This document shows, piece after piece, positions 1-8,155 of a stretch of 64,000 nucleotides of DNA. Where the stretch lies: contig NZ_JAFBDU010000001.1 in the NCBI RefSeq assembly GCF_016908395.1, forward strand, positions 868,001-932,000, written 5' to 3'. A model generated the notes under the pieces. The model had not been told where the DNA came from, ran no database searches, and saw only the letters and a list, made by a program, of their open reading frames with translations. Source of the DNA: Metabacillus crassostreae (GTDB taxonomy: Bacteria; Bacillota; Bacilli; Bacillales; Bacillaceae). The position numbers and the translations under genes are program-made. The stretch's first letter is position 1, and every line of letters begins with the position of its first letter.

Positions 1-357
1 GTTTTAGATGAACCAACAGCAAGTCTTGATCCTTATTACGCAAAGAAAATCATGAAAATTCTAGAGGATATTCATCACGAAAATAGGACAATCTTGTTGT
101 CCACTCATAATGTTGATTTAGCATATGAATGGGCTGATGAAATCATTATTTTGCATAATGGAGCTATTATGGCCCAAGGAACTCCTGTTGAAGTTTTCCA
201 AAACAAAGAGTTATTGAATCAATGTCATTTAGAACAACCTATGACTCTTGAAATTTATCAGCAAGTTTTAGCTAAACATCATGCTTCAATAGCCACAGAA
301 TACCCGCTCTCTAAAAAACAGTTAATAGAAAAGCTAGCTTCTTTATTACCAATATAA
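1..357 (+). CDS. Cobalt/ECF-type ABC transporter ATP-binding protein, C-terminal part
   Basis: The reading frame is open from the first base, so the 5' end lies outside the window. The visible part begins at the Walker B and D-loop region (VLDEPTASLDP) and continues through the H-loop (STHNVDLAYEWADE), followed by a tail of about 60 residues. This arrangement, with the typical ILHNG..AQGTPVEVF segment, fits the CbiO/EcfA ATPases that power cobalt, nickel or vitamin uptake at the membrane. The Walker A motif and signature motif are not visible, and the substrate cannot be told from this part. A terminator follows the stop codon directly, so this is the last gene of its operon. Confidence 0.85.
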   Translation, partial: VLDEPTASLDPYYAKKIMKILEDIHHENRTILLSTHNVDLAYEWADEIIILHNGAIMAQGTPVEVFQNKELLNQCHLEQPMTLEIYQQVLAKHHASIATEYPLSKKQLIEKLASLLPI

Positions 358-396
358 AACCATTCCTAATATATAGACTAGGAATGGTTTTTTTAA
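357..396 (+). terminator. Rho-independent terminator after the ABC ATPase gene
   Basis: The arms AAACCATTCCT and AGGAATGGTTT enclose a 12-base loop and are followed by a run of T. Confidence 0.9.
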
Positions 397-514
397 CTCA
401 ACATCCTAATTTCCTATCATTGTGATATTCATCACATCCAGCTTTCCTGAACTTGTTTTATCCTTAAAAGTAGATACTAATTAAAATTTGTGAAACTTCG
501 TGTGAAACAAGAAA

Positions 515-538
515 AATCGGGTGGTGACAGGCACCTGA
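515..538. repeat. Short GGTGACAGGCACC palindromic sequence
   Basis: GGTG and CACC arms flank ACAGG directly upstream of the ctaG ribosome binding site. From memory, this motif recurs in Bacillaceae intergenic DNA, but I see only one copy here. Confidence 0.35.
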
Positions 539-551
539 AAGGATGATTGCG

Positions 552-1391
552 ATGATTGGTGGTTTATTGAGCAATTTTAGTTTTTCGGCACAATGGAATG
601 GGGGAGTGTTTTATTTTGTTTTGTTAACAATAGTTTGTTATTTATTTATTATTCCTACTCCGAAAAACCATCCCAGGTGGAAGTCTGTAGTGTTTGTTGT
701 TGCTTTAATTTTATTAGCTTTTACATTAGGGGGACCTTTAAATATATTAGCAAGGATGATTTTCCGTGCTCATATGATACAAATGGTGATTTTATTTTTC
801 ATAGTGGCACCAATGCTTGTGTTAGGGACGAAGAGAGGGATACCATCGCCTAAACAAATACAACCATTTATACAAATTTGGAACTCTATTATTATAAAGT
901 ATCCTATTATTTTTATTATTCTATTTCACGGGTTACTTTTGATTTACCATATTCCAAGTGTGTTTGATGATATAAGAATGAGTAACACGCTTAATTATTT
1001 CTATTTATTAGGATTATTTATCACTGCACTCTTATTATATTCTTCTCTTTTTTCAATTAGTGATATTACTAAGTCATTTTCACATAGTAATAAATGGTTT
1101 TATGTAACATTAAACATAATGATTTTACTGGGCTTCTCAAGTTTTCTACTTATCACAAGAAATCAATTATATGGAATTTACATTGATCTAGAATTATTGC
1201 AAACAGCCCTAGAGGTATGTCTTCCTGTAGGAGAAACAATTGAGGATATTCCAGAAAAGTTTTATGCCAATCTGAATCCATTTCCACCTTTACAAGAACA
1301 GAAAATCGGGGGAGCAATTTTAGCAGGAAGCCAATTTTTCACATTGTTCCTCATCTATTCATTTAATATTTTAAAAGGTAAAAAAAGCTAA
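552..1391 (+). CDS. ctaG: CtaG-family cytochrome c oxidase assembly factor
   Basis: This is a polytopic membrane protein of about 280 residues with seven predicted hydrophobic segments. It carries the conserved RAHMIQM..FFIVAP segment of the caa3-type CtaG family. CtaG proteins are needed for formation of active caa3 cytochrome oxidase, probably in handling copper at the membrane. An upstream ATG at 543 is possible, but AAAGGA at 538-543 lies 8 bases before the ATG at 552, so I choose the later start. No other cytochrome oxidase genes are nearby. A final short helix and a GKKS tail end the protein. Confidence 0.85.
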   Translation: MIGGLLSNFSFSAQWNGGVFYFVLLTIVCYLFIIPTPKNHPRWKSVVFVVALILLAFTLGGPLNILARMIFRAHMIQMVILFFIVAPMLVLGTKRGIPSPKQIQPFIQIWNSIIIKYPIIFIILFHGLLLIYHIPSVFDDIRMSNTLNYFYLLGLFITALLLYSSLFSISDITKSFSHSNKWFYVTLNIMILLGFSSFLLITRNQLYGIYIDLELLQTALEVCLPVGETIEDIPEKFYANLNPFPPLQEQKIGGAILAGSQFFTLFLIYSFNILKGKKS

Positions 1392-1453
1392 CCTGAATTT
1401 TCTTTTGTTAAAAGGAATAGGTGAGCAAGAAATTAAATAAATTCCCTATTTTA

Positions 1454-2497
1454 TTACACCAATAACAATGAATATTCAAGCACAATATGCTTTTGATAAA
1501 CATCTAGAAATTCAATTAATTTGCTAAACAGAAATGCCTGTTCCTCTGAGTTCAAGTCATTCATCGCTAGCTTCTTCACTGGCTCAATTTCCTCCAAATA
1601 TTCCTTCATGCTGGAAAAAAAAGCTGTAAAGTCCTTGTTAACAACTAAAGGAGCTAGTATAAAATGAAAATAGGATCGAAACAATTTAGGTTCTTCTGCT
1701 AATTCATCAAAAGCTTCAGGAAGCTCTTCTAATTGAAAATTCTTTTTTATTGTCGAAAGAATTTGGTGGATTGTCTTAACATTAGATTTTGATATTGGTA
1801 GATCTGTAATCTTAATAAACTCGTACTTATTAAAATAGCCAGGTAATGTTGCTTGTAATAAAGCTGAAATGACAACTAACGTTTTAACCTTTTCTTCAAT
1901 ACTATCTGCAAGAGCCACGTATAACCTTGAATCAAAATTTTGATCTGATTGCTTGAATTTAGAATGAATAGTATCATTTAATAATTTTAATATTTTTTCA
2001 TAAAAGAGTAGAAATATTTCACTCTTAATCCATGTTTCATCCATACTTTTTGATACGGCAGCTAAAACAGCCTTTTTACTGCTTAATTTCTCAAAAAAGC
2101 TCGGCAGTTCATTTATCGCTAAAAGCTGAGTTATCTTTTGATAAATCTCAGCAATTTCTTCAACAGCTTCATCAGCAGCAACACTTTTGTCCATCTTTGA
2201 CATTTTCTCGGTAACACCTAAACCAACCGTACCAGAATCTTCTATCTCAGTGATCTTTATTTCTCCAATATAAAATCTGTGAACACCTTCACTATCCTGA
2301 ATCTCTTCACTGATTAATTGCCCTAATTGAAGTGATCCTTTAACCTTTTCAATTTGTATTCCATTTATATAATACTCATAAATAGTGGAGAAATCAGAAT
2401 TACTGTTTAGATTTTGTATCTGTTTCTTTAAAAATTCAACTTCTTGTTGCAGATATTTTAAATGCTCATGTTCATTATAAGATTGATTGGAATGCAT
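1454..2497 (-). CDS. GerPC-like protein with C-terminal extension
   Basis: The protein has about 347 residues. The first 35 residues are a heptad-rich coiled coil (EHLKYLQQEVEFLKKQIQ). Next comes a segment of the type YEYYINGIQIEKVKGSLQLG, which resembles the core of GerPC, a protein of the GerP complex that lets germinants cross the spore coat. GerPC is normally about 200 residues; this one has a long helical C-terminal region I do not recognise. The start at 2497 is preceded by AAGGAG with an 8-base spacer. It is divergent from an Hsp20/GerPF-like gene pair, which supports a spore-layer role. The GerPC assignment rests on motif resemblance only. Confidence 0.5.
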   Translation of the reverse strand: MHSNQSYNEHEHLKYLQQEVEFLKKQIQNLNSNSDFSTIYEYYINGIQIEKVKGSLQLGQLISEEIQDSEGVHRFYIGEIKITEIEDSGTVGLGVTEKMSKMDKSVAADEAVEEIAEIYQKITQLLAINELPSFFEKLSSKKAVLAAVSKSMDETWIKSEIFLLFYEKILKLLNDTIHSKFKQSDQNFDSRLYVALADSIEEKVKTLVVISALLQATLPGYFNKYEFIKITDLPISKSNVKTIHQILSTIKKNFQLEELPEAFDELAEEPKLFRSYFHFILAPLVVNKDFTAFFSSMKEYLEEIEPVKKLAMNDLNSEEQAFLFSKLIEFLDVYQKHIVLEYSLLLV

Positions 2498-2683
2498 CAA
2501 TAACACTCCTTAACTAAGGCTCTTCTCTAAAATATTGTGCTAAGTGACCTATTAGTGAAGAAAATAGATCACCATTAATATGTAAGCTTGTGCTTCCTTC
2601 AAGAAAGCTAAAATAAGAATTTTTCACATTTTTCATCAAATACGAATACTCTATATAATACTTATTCCATTGGAGGTACTAGT

Positions 2684-3055
2684 ATGTATTACGATAAAAA
2701 ACAAGTTCGAAATGAAATACAAAGAAAACCTCAAGGAAATCAGCGAAACAACAAACAAAAAGATGTTAGAACTCCCCGGGCTGACCTTTATGAGACAGAT
2801 GACCACTATTATATTCGGCTTAGTCTTCCAGGTGTAAAAAAGGAAAATTTAAATATTGTTATTGATGAAAAAGGAATGCTGGAAATTAAGGGGAAAGTAA
2901 TCACTAACATACCAGAACATACAAAAAATATTATTCAGCAGGAAATCTATCAAGGACCTTTTTACAGAAAAATAAAATTAAACAGCAGAGTTGACAAGCA
3001 GAGTATCAAGTTTAACTATAATAATGGCATTTTAGAAATTTATATTAAAAAATAA
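2684..3055 (+). CDS. Hsp20/alpha-crystallin family protein
   Basis: This 123-residue protein has a basic, Gln/Asn-rich N-terminus of about 30 residues, then an alpha-crystallin domain (RADLYETDDHYYIRLSLPGV ... NGILEIYIKK). The domain includes the usual LPGV loop and the final IxI-type strand. Small heat-shock proteins hold unfolded proteins; in Bacillus some members (CotM, CotP) are spore coat proteins instead. It has a strong GGAGG site and is followed 15 bases later by a GerPF-like gene, so a spore-coat role is more likely than a general heat-shock one. That is inference from context. Confidence 0.8.
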   Translation: MYYDKKQVRNEIQRKPQGNQRNNKQKDVRTPRADLYETDDHYYIRLSLPGVKKENLNIVIDEKGMLEIKGKVITNIPEHTKNIIQQEIYQGPFYRKIKLNSRVDKQSIKFNYNNGILEIYIKK

Positions 3056-3070
3056 GAAGGATGTGTTTAT

Positions 3071-3337
3071 ATGGTTTTTGGAGATAATGAACCATTAGGA
3101 ATAGTGTTTTTTGGCGGAGTTAAAATTAATCAAATGGAAACAAATGCTGCATTTGCCGTTGGAGAATCTCTTTTTCAATCATTAGAAAGTCAAGTAAAAA
3201 ACAACCTAATAGAAGGTCAAACATTTGGTGATTTTGATTTCAACAATTTCCAGCCTGTTGCTTCTAATGTATTCGACCCAGACGGTGTTGATATGTTAAT
3301 GCCTATTGCACAATCGTCACTCGGTTTAGAAGATTAA
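3071..3337 (+). CDS. GerPA/GerPF-like small spore protein
   Basis: The 88-residue protein has the pattern of the GerPA/PF family: a strand (FFGGVKINQMETNAAFAVGE), then SQVKNN..EGQTFGDF, then a closing DPDGVDM motif equivalent to the family's N-D-P-D-x-x-D. Family members are small structural proteins of the spore coat required for germinant permeability. It is probably cotranscribed with the Hsp20 gene upstream. The mirrored pair on the other strand at 3388-4225 contains the same two gene types. Confidence 0.6.
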   Translation: MVFGDNEPLGIVFFGGVKINQMETNAAFAVGESLFQSLESQVKNNLIEGQTFGDFDFNNFQPVASNVFDPDGVDMLMPIAQSSLGLED

Positions 3338-3340
3338 AAA

Positions 3341-3377
3341 GTACACCTCAAGACAATCTTGGGTGTCTTTTTTTATG
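3341..3377. terminator. Bidirectional terminator between the two Hsp20/GerPF-like pairs
   Basis: The arms ACACCTCAAGA and TCTTGGGTGT form a hairpin with T-runs on both sides, so it can end transcription from both convergent pairs. Confidence 0.85.
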
Positions 3378-3387
3378 AATCACAGAT

Positions 3388-3702
3388 TTATATTCTAAAA
3401 ATCGGATAAAAGGATTGTTGAGGATAAGAAATAGGATAATAAAACCAAGGATAATACCAGTATGAAGGCTGTGATTGCTGTACCGTATTTTTCGATGTAT
3501 CTATAATGTCTGGATCATTCACAGAAGAATTCTGTGGACTCATATTGATATAGGAGCCATCTCCATAAGCACTTCCAACTCCATTTGTTGTTTTCGATTG
3601 ACTTGATAATTGCTCATAACTACCTTTTCCAACGACTAATGAAGAAGTACTTGCAATACTATACACTTTAAAATTCCCGATATTAATTTCAATCTTCGGC
3701 AT
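3388..3702 (-). CDS. GerPA/GerPF-like protein with Tyr/Pro-rich tail
   Basis: Residues 1 to about 70 match the GerPA/PF plan: MPKIEINIGNFKV, SSQSKTTNGVGSAYGDGS and VNDPDIID. The last 30 residues are a tail rich in Tyr, Trp, Pro and Ser (YWYYPWFYYPISYPQQ). Such tails are typical of cross-linked spore coat or exosporium proteins. The gene follows the Hsp20-like gene at 3716 after 13 bases and is probably cotranscribed with it. I infer a spore-surface location. Confidence 0.65.
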   Translation of the reverse strand: MPKIEINIGNFKVYSIASTSSLVVGKGSYEQLSSQSKTTNGVGSAYGDGSYINMSPQNSSVNDPDIIDTSKNTVQQSQPSYWYYPWFYYPISYPQQSFYPIFRI

Positions 3703-3715
3703 AGTATTCTCTCCT

Positions 3716-4225
3716 TTAAAAGTCTATTGGAATGTCTATTGTGTTTTTTGCTTTTTGGAATTTATATGTTAGAAGGCCATCTTCATAGCTTGATGAATAA
3801 TCTGACGTATCAACAGCTTTACCAATAGAAATTTCTCTTTCATAAAATTGTTGAGGAAGCTCAGTTGATAGTAAAGTAACATCATTTTTTGGCATTAAAG
3901 AGTTCGTTTTAATTTTTAATTTACATTCGTAATCATTTTCAAAGAAAATTTGTGCATGCTGTAAATCTGGTAAACCAGGACTGACAACTAATAGGTATAT
4001 ATTTTCATCGTTTTCCCATATCTCGATAGGCAGCACTGGTTCATTTTTAGTTTTATGTTTTCTTAATCCATTAACTTCTCCCCAGAAATCATCATTCAAT
4101 ATGGTTTGATATTGTTTTACCATATCTTTTATTCCTTGAAGGCTTTCAGGATTTACGTGGGGTTGTGATAATGCATCCTGAAATGGGAAGCCGTTTTTTT
4201 TATGAAAAAATTCCATTGGATTCAT
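3716..4225 (-). CDS. Divergent Hsp20-like (alpha-crystallin fold) protein
   Basis: The 169-residue protein has a 60-residue N-terminal region followed by an alpha-crystallin-like domain (LPIEIWENDENIYLLVVSPG ... YEDGLLTYKFQKAKNTIDIP). The fold signature is weaker than in the Hsp20 at 2684, and the central part is insertion-prone. It forms an apparent operon with the GerPF-like gene at 3388. This pair is the inverted counterpart of the pair at 2684-3337. A spore coat role similar to CotM/CotP is inferred. Confidence 0.65.
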   Translation of the reverse strand: MNPMEFFHKKNGFPFQDALSQPHVNPESLQGIKDMVKQYQTILNDDFWGEVNGLRKHKTKNEPVLPIEIWENDENIYLLVVSPGLPDLQHAQIFFENDYECKLKIKTNSLMPKNDVTLLSTELPQQFYEREISIGKAVDTSDYSSSYEDGLLTYKFQKAKNTIDIPIDF

Positions 4226-4528
4226 AGAAAATTCAATCCTTTCCTTAACATGCTACTCTAGACTATTCTACACAGTGCCTAATTGTTCAAAAGAAATGAT
4301 GTTTTATCTCACTAAGTGGTCAATATGGTGTATAACCAAATCAAATTAATGAAAACATATAGTAGAAATATGTATCATGTACTTTTTTCACAAACGATAA
4401 AATGATACCTCTTAATTTGAACAAAACAAAAAACTTTACGAAAGAAACTGATAAACAAACAGGATACCATTGACTATTGTTTTTATCATTGATACATTTA
4501 CTTGATAGGAAGAAGGATGTGAAAATAA
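4226..4528. other. Intergenic region, divergent promoters
   Basis: This AT-rich stretch lies between divergent genes and probably carries both promoters. I see no further ORF, repeat or hairpin that I can support. Confidence 0.5.
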
Positions 4529-4903
4529 ATGATTAAAATTGAATTACCAAAAGTAGATGTTTCCATTAGTGAAAGAAAACAACCACAAGACGATAATGCT
4601 CCAGAGATAAAGTCTATCGAAGGATTTATTGATCTACATGAAATTCCTAGAGATAAAGGCGGCATCATCCTTTTTTACAACAAAAAGGACGAGCTTCTTT
4701 TAGTAGGTAAAGCAAGAAAACTTAGACAAAGAGTTAAGAAACATCTTGAAGACACAGTATCTCCTCTGAAGGACCACCGTAATGAAGTGAATAGAATTGA
4801 TGTTTGCTTTATAGAGGATCCAATGGAAAGAGAAATTTATGAAACATACCTCATTAATAAATTACAAGCAAAATACAATGTGGACAAAGTGTTTTATAAA
4901 TAA
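4529..4903 (+). CDS. GIY-YIG domain protein (YurQ/UvrC N-terminal type)
   Basis: In this 124-residue protein, residues 45-120 form a GIY-YIG nuclease fold. GIILFY takes the place of the GIY strand, and VGKARKLRQRVKKHL carries the catalytic-region Arg; a conserved Glu follows in MEREIYETYLI. It resembles the N-terminal endonuclease domain of UvrC standing alone, as in B. subtilis YurQ. The expected activity is single-strand DNA cleavage, perhaps in repair, but this is family inference. It is monocistronic and ends at a strong terminator. Confidence 0.75.
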   Translation: MIKIELPKVDVSISERKQPQDDNAPEIKSIEGFIDLHEIPRDKGGIILFYNKKDELLLVGKARKLRQRVKKHLEDTVSPLKDHRNEVNRIDVCFIEDPMEREIYETYLINKLQAKYNVDKVFYK

Positions 4904-4916
4904 ACAAGATTACATA

Positions 4917-4956
4917 AAAGTGCTAAGGTGAGTTTTATTCATCTTAGCACTTTTTT
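4917..4956 (+). terminator. Terminator after the GIY-YIG gene
   Basis: The arms AAGTGCTAAG and CTTAGCACTT are followed by T6. Confidence 0.9.
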
Positions 4957-5179
4957 CCGTCAAGAAACACGAATTCTGTGGTTCTAAATTTAACTTTATC
5001 TTCTTTTTCAACTCATTACGTCGAATTGGATTTACCCACAATCTGATCAATTCTAACTATTCTCCCTTTAATAAACTTACACAAATATCCAAATAAAAGA
5101 TTTAATATTAGGCACTTACCCAAGAATTTCTCCAAACATAAGCATATCTTTATAGTGATTAAAGAGAGGAGGAATTTTT

Positions 5180-5422
5180 ATGCATTCACATGTAACAGAG
5201 CCTATTCATGATATGAGAATAATCGGTAGACCATTGGGTTTTTATCGTCCAATAGGATTTGGTATTAGACCTTTTGGGGTTGCTCGACCTTATGGTGTAT
5301 ATCGCCCATTTTTTGGTGCACCATTTTTTAGTGGAGTTTTAGGAGGACTAGTCGGAAGTACATTAGTAAATCCCTATTTTTATCCTTATGGGGGATATGG
5401 CTATCCATATTTTCCGTATTAA
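5180..5422 (+). CDS. Small Gly/Pro/Tyr/Phe-rich protein, probable spore coat component
   Basis: The protein has 80 residues, dominated by Gly, Pro, Tyr, Phe and Arg, with repeats of the type RPxGxYRP and a closing run ending YPYFPY. It has no catalytic motif. The centre (FFSGVLGGLVGSTLV) is hydrophobic. A strong AGGAGGA site supports expression. Composition like this is common among Bacillus coat and inner-spore small proteins, so a spore structural role is inferred, not shown. Confidence 0.65.
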   Translation: MHSHVTEPIHDMRIIGRPLGFYRPIGFGIRPFGVARPYGVYRPFFGAPFFSGVLGGLVGSTLVNPYFYPYGGYGYPYFPY

Positions 5423-5455
5423 GAAATGAGTATGATAAGATAGTTTTTCTAATGA

Positions 5456-5518
5456 TAAACCCGAATAATTTGGTGATCGTTCAATTAAGAATTCGCCTAA
5501 TCATTCGGGTCTTTATTT
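5456..5518 (+). terminator. Long hairpin terminator
   Basis: The arms ACCCGAAT and ATTCGGGT, extended by imperfect pairing toward the loop, lie 35 bases after the small Gly/Tyr protein gene and are followed by TCTTTATTT. Confidence 0.7.
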
Positions 5519-5739
5519 ACTATCATCATAGTTTTTTGCTCTTGCATAAATCAGTTAAAGTGGAAAAATAAGTTCGGTTTCATTGCACTGCAGACACACG
5601 CTCTAAACTAGTTCTTATAAATACTTTATGGAGATTTCTTTAAGTAAGTCCAAGCTTCTACAATAAAGATTTTCATATGTTTGATAGTGAGTCTTTGTAG
5701 ATGAAAAAACTGAATATCCTTTTTTCATTTGGATACGTT

Positions 5740-5767
5740 AACTATATAAAGTGAACATTATATAGTT
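5740..5767. promoter_or_regulatory. 10-bp inverted repeat upstream of the MFS gene
   Basis: AACTATATAA and TTATATAGTT are separated by 8 bases and end 13 bases before the ribosome binding site at 5781. This may be an operator or a 5' UTR hairpin controlling the pump gene. Confidence 0.5.
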
Positions 5768-5793
5768 CAATAAAAATGAGAAGGTGATATTTT

Positions 5794-7107
5794 TTGGGAT
5801 TAAAAGAACTTATAAAGCTTGAACGTCCTCTGCAAATCCTTTTGTTTGGTGTTTTACTTTCTCATTTAGGTACTTACATTGTGACACCAATGCTGCCGAT
5901 TATTTTAAAAACGGATGCAGGCTTAACGGTAGGACAAATCGGGATTATTTTAGCAAGCATCGCTATAGCTTTTCAGCTAGGTAGTATTGTTGGAGGCATA
6001 TTAGCAGATCGAGTGGGAAGAGGATTTATTATTGGGTTAGGTGCACTGATAACTGCCTTTGGAATTGTCGGGTTTAGCTATTTTACTGAATTTATCTTTC
6101 TCTGCTTAACAGCTATTACAATGGGATTAGGAACAGGCTTAAATGCACCGTCCACGAAAGCTGCAATTGCCGCTTTAGCTTCTAGCGAAAATCAAACAAC
6201 CGCATTTTCTATAAGAGGAATTGCTGCGAATATCGGTACTGGCTCAGCAGGTTTGGTTGTGTTTTTTCTATTAACAGGAACATCGAAAATGATTTTTTGG
6301 ATAGCTGGAGGGATTTACGTCATTTTAGCAATCCAAAGCTGGATATTCCTACCTAAGGGGTGTGGAAATGCTCCTTGTCCAGGTCTTCCAGCTGGTGCTT
6401 ATCGAGAGGCTTTTCGGAATAAACCTTTTATTGTATTTAGTGCAGTCAGTATTTTTATATGGTCATTGTATGCTCAGCTCTCAATTGCTTTACCAATAAG
6501 AGCAACTTTCATTTTGCCAGAGCCTAAAAATGTTGCCTTGATCTGGACATTTAACAGTTTAATTGTGATCACCTTACAAAGCGTCATCACGAAAAAAATC
6601 ATTCGCAAAATTGAGCCACTTTCAGCACTAAGTATTGGCATCTTATTTATAACGGCTGGTATTGTTTCTTTATTTTTCACTCAATCTTTTCTACATTTAA
6701 TTTTTAGTGGAGCTATATTTGTTATTGGAGAAATGTTGATTCTTCCAACAATTGATAGCACAATTTCTCAATTATCTAAAGCTGAATTAATAGGACTTTT
6801 CTTCGCCTTATCAAATGTTGTTTATGGATTAGGTGAGGCAGGGGGGAAATCAGCTGGTGGAAGAATTCTTGGTTTAGCACAAGAATCAGCGTTTCTACCA
6901 GTACTTATTTATGGTTCTCTAGGCTCGGTTCTATTCATTATCATTTTACTTCTAAAAAAATGGCAGCCCCTAAGAGATTCCTTACAAAGATCAGCCCAAA
7001 AAACGAACAAGCCTAAAAGTGCTCCAAAGTTAACAAGTGAACCTTCTCAACACCGAACACATCCGATTAATAGCTGGGAATCAGAGATCTTTTTTAGAAA
7101 AAAATAA
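5794..7107 (+). CDS. MFS transporter, DHA1-type
   Basis: The 437-residue protein has about 12 hydrophobic segments. The loop 2-3 signature is seen in GGILADRVGRGFIIG, and a GLGTGLNAPSTKAAIA segment lies in helix 4. It is likely a drug or metabolite efflux pump in the membrane; the substrate is unknown. The start is TTG, 7 bases after AAGGTG at 5781. The last 45 residues form a soluble, charged tail rich in Lys, Ser and Pro that is longer than usual for the family. Confidence 0.85.
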   Translation: MGLKELIKLERPLQILLFGVLLSHLGTYIVTPMLPIILKTDAGLTVGQIGIILASIAIAFQLGSIVGGILADRVGRGFIIGLGALITAFGIVGFSYFTEFIFLCLTAITMGLGTGLNAPSTKAAIAALASSENQTTAFSIRGIAANIGTGSAGLVVFFLLTGTSKMIFWIAGGIYVILAIQSWIFLPKGCGNAPCPGLPAGAYREAFRNKPFIVFSAVSIFIWSLYAQLSIALPIRATFILPEPKNVALIWTFNSLIVITLQSVITKKIIRKIEPLSALSIGILFITAGIVSLFFTQSFLHLIFSGAIFVIGEMLILPTIDSTISQLSKAELIGLFFALSNVVYGLGEAGGKSAGGRILGLAQESAFLPVLIYGSLGSVLFIIILLLKKWQPLRDSLQRSAQKTNKPKSAPKLTSEPSQHRTHPINSWESEIFFRKK

Positions 7108-7118
7108 AATTAAGATCG

Positions 7119-7160
7119 AAAATAGGTCAGACTCCTTAATGGGGTCTGACCCTATTTTAT
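7119..7160. terminator. Terminator built on a GGGTCAGACCCC-type palindrome
   Basis: AAAATAGG-TCAGACTCC pairs with GGGGTCTGACCCTATTTT over the whole length, with one bulge. It can serve both the MFS gene and the convergent membrane protein gene. The core resembles a short repeat that I recall from other Bacillaceae genomes. Confidence 0.8.
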
Positions 7161-7164
7161 TAGC

Positions 7165-7704
7165 TTAATGCCTATTATCAATCGGCGTGTTGACAGGGAT
7201 TTTAAAAATCAATAACAAAATAATTACAACAAATACAGAAAGAATATATGTTAATAAAGGACGTTTATAATGTAAGCGAATGAAAGTATACATAATGAAA
7301 TAAAAAAAAGGCTCCATCCAAAATTCATATCCATGATGAAATGTAATTTTACCAAAATACACATATACCGATTCAATTAATAGTGACCACACAATCCATT
7401 TCAAAAAATACAACAATACCTTCTTATTTCCTTGTTTTTCTGGATAATGTGATAAAAAGATAAACGCAATGGCTGGGAGTAATATAACACTATTTCCTAC
7501 TTCTGTTATTGTGTGATTAGAATAGATGTCCGGTTTATATTTCCATAAGTCATAGTTAGCACATAAGAAATTATATAAAAGATTTACTGCACAAATATAC
7601 AGAAGAGTTGAATGATAAAGTCTCCATTTCTGTAAATTTGCATATTTATAAACAAAAAAGATACAAGCTAAGTGTGTTAATGTATGCATGATATACTGCC
7701 TCAT
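7165..7704 (-). CDS. CBO0543-type integral membrane protein
   Basis: The protein has 179 residues and five to six transmembrane helices. The spaced motifs (EVGNSVILLPAIAFIFL, FGKITFHHGYEFWM) and the overall length match the uncharacterised CBO0543 family found in Bacillaceae. No function is known. It is monocistronic and convergent with the MFS gene. Confidence 0.6.
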   Translation of the reverse strand: MRQYIMHTLTHLACIFFVYKYANLQKWRLYHSTLLYICAVNLLYNFLCANYDLWKYKPDIYSNHTITEVGNSVILLPAIAFIFLSHYPEKQGNKKVLLYFLKWIVWSLLIESVYVYFGKITFHHGYEFWMEPFFYFIMYTFIRLHYKRPLLTYILSVFVVIILLLIFKIPVNTPIDNRH

Positions 7705-7850
7705 TGTGTCCTAAGATTATAAATCATCTTTATTATGTGCGAAACAACCAAAATAATTACACCAAAACGCACATTGGAGTTCGTCAAATTTTAATTGTTA
7801 AGAAAGATGTTTTATGATGTAGATAGAATCTTAACAAAAGGAGCATGAAA

Positions 7851-8129
7851 ATGGTAAATGAAATAAATATAGACGATACTATTCTTCCTGTAACGGATTT
7901 TAAACAAGATGAAAAAGCTGGAAAGCTACATGTCTCGGTCAAATTTAATGTATCAAGTGATCAGTATCACGATATGACAACAATGCTTTACAAAGATAAC
8001 TTCAGTATTAAAGTACCGCAAAAAAATCTCTTATTTGAAGCAAAAATTACGCAATACGCTACATCAATCACTAATTTATATAAAAAAGAACAAGTTGGTG
8101 TTTTTAAAGTTACGTTTACAGAACGATAA
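7851..8129 (+). CDS. YkvR-like DUF3219 protein
   Basis: The protein has about 92 residues and is a small soluble beta-rich protein. It carries a DQYHDMTTMLYK segment and a closing YATSITNLY..EQVGVFKVTFTE, both as in B. subtilis YkvR (DUF3219). The role is unknown. An ATG at 7845 is only one base from the AAAGGAG at 7837-7843; the ATG at 7851 has a normal 7-base spacer. A luciferase-like oxidoreductase gene follows closely and may be cotranscribed. Confidence 0.75.
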   Translation: MVNEINIDDTILPVTDFKQDEKAGKLHVSVKFNVSSDQYHDMTTMLYKDNFSIKVPQKNLLFEAKITQYATSITNLYKKEQVGVFKVTFTER

Positions 8130-8155
8130 GGAAGATGAAAGAAGGTGTTCAAAGT

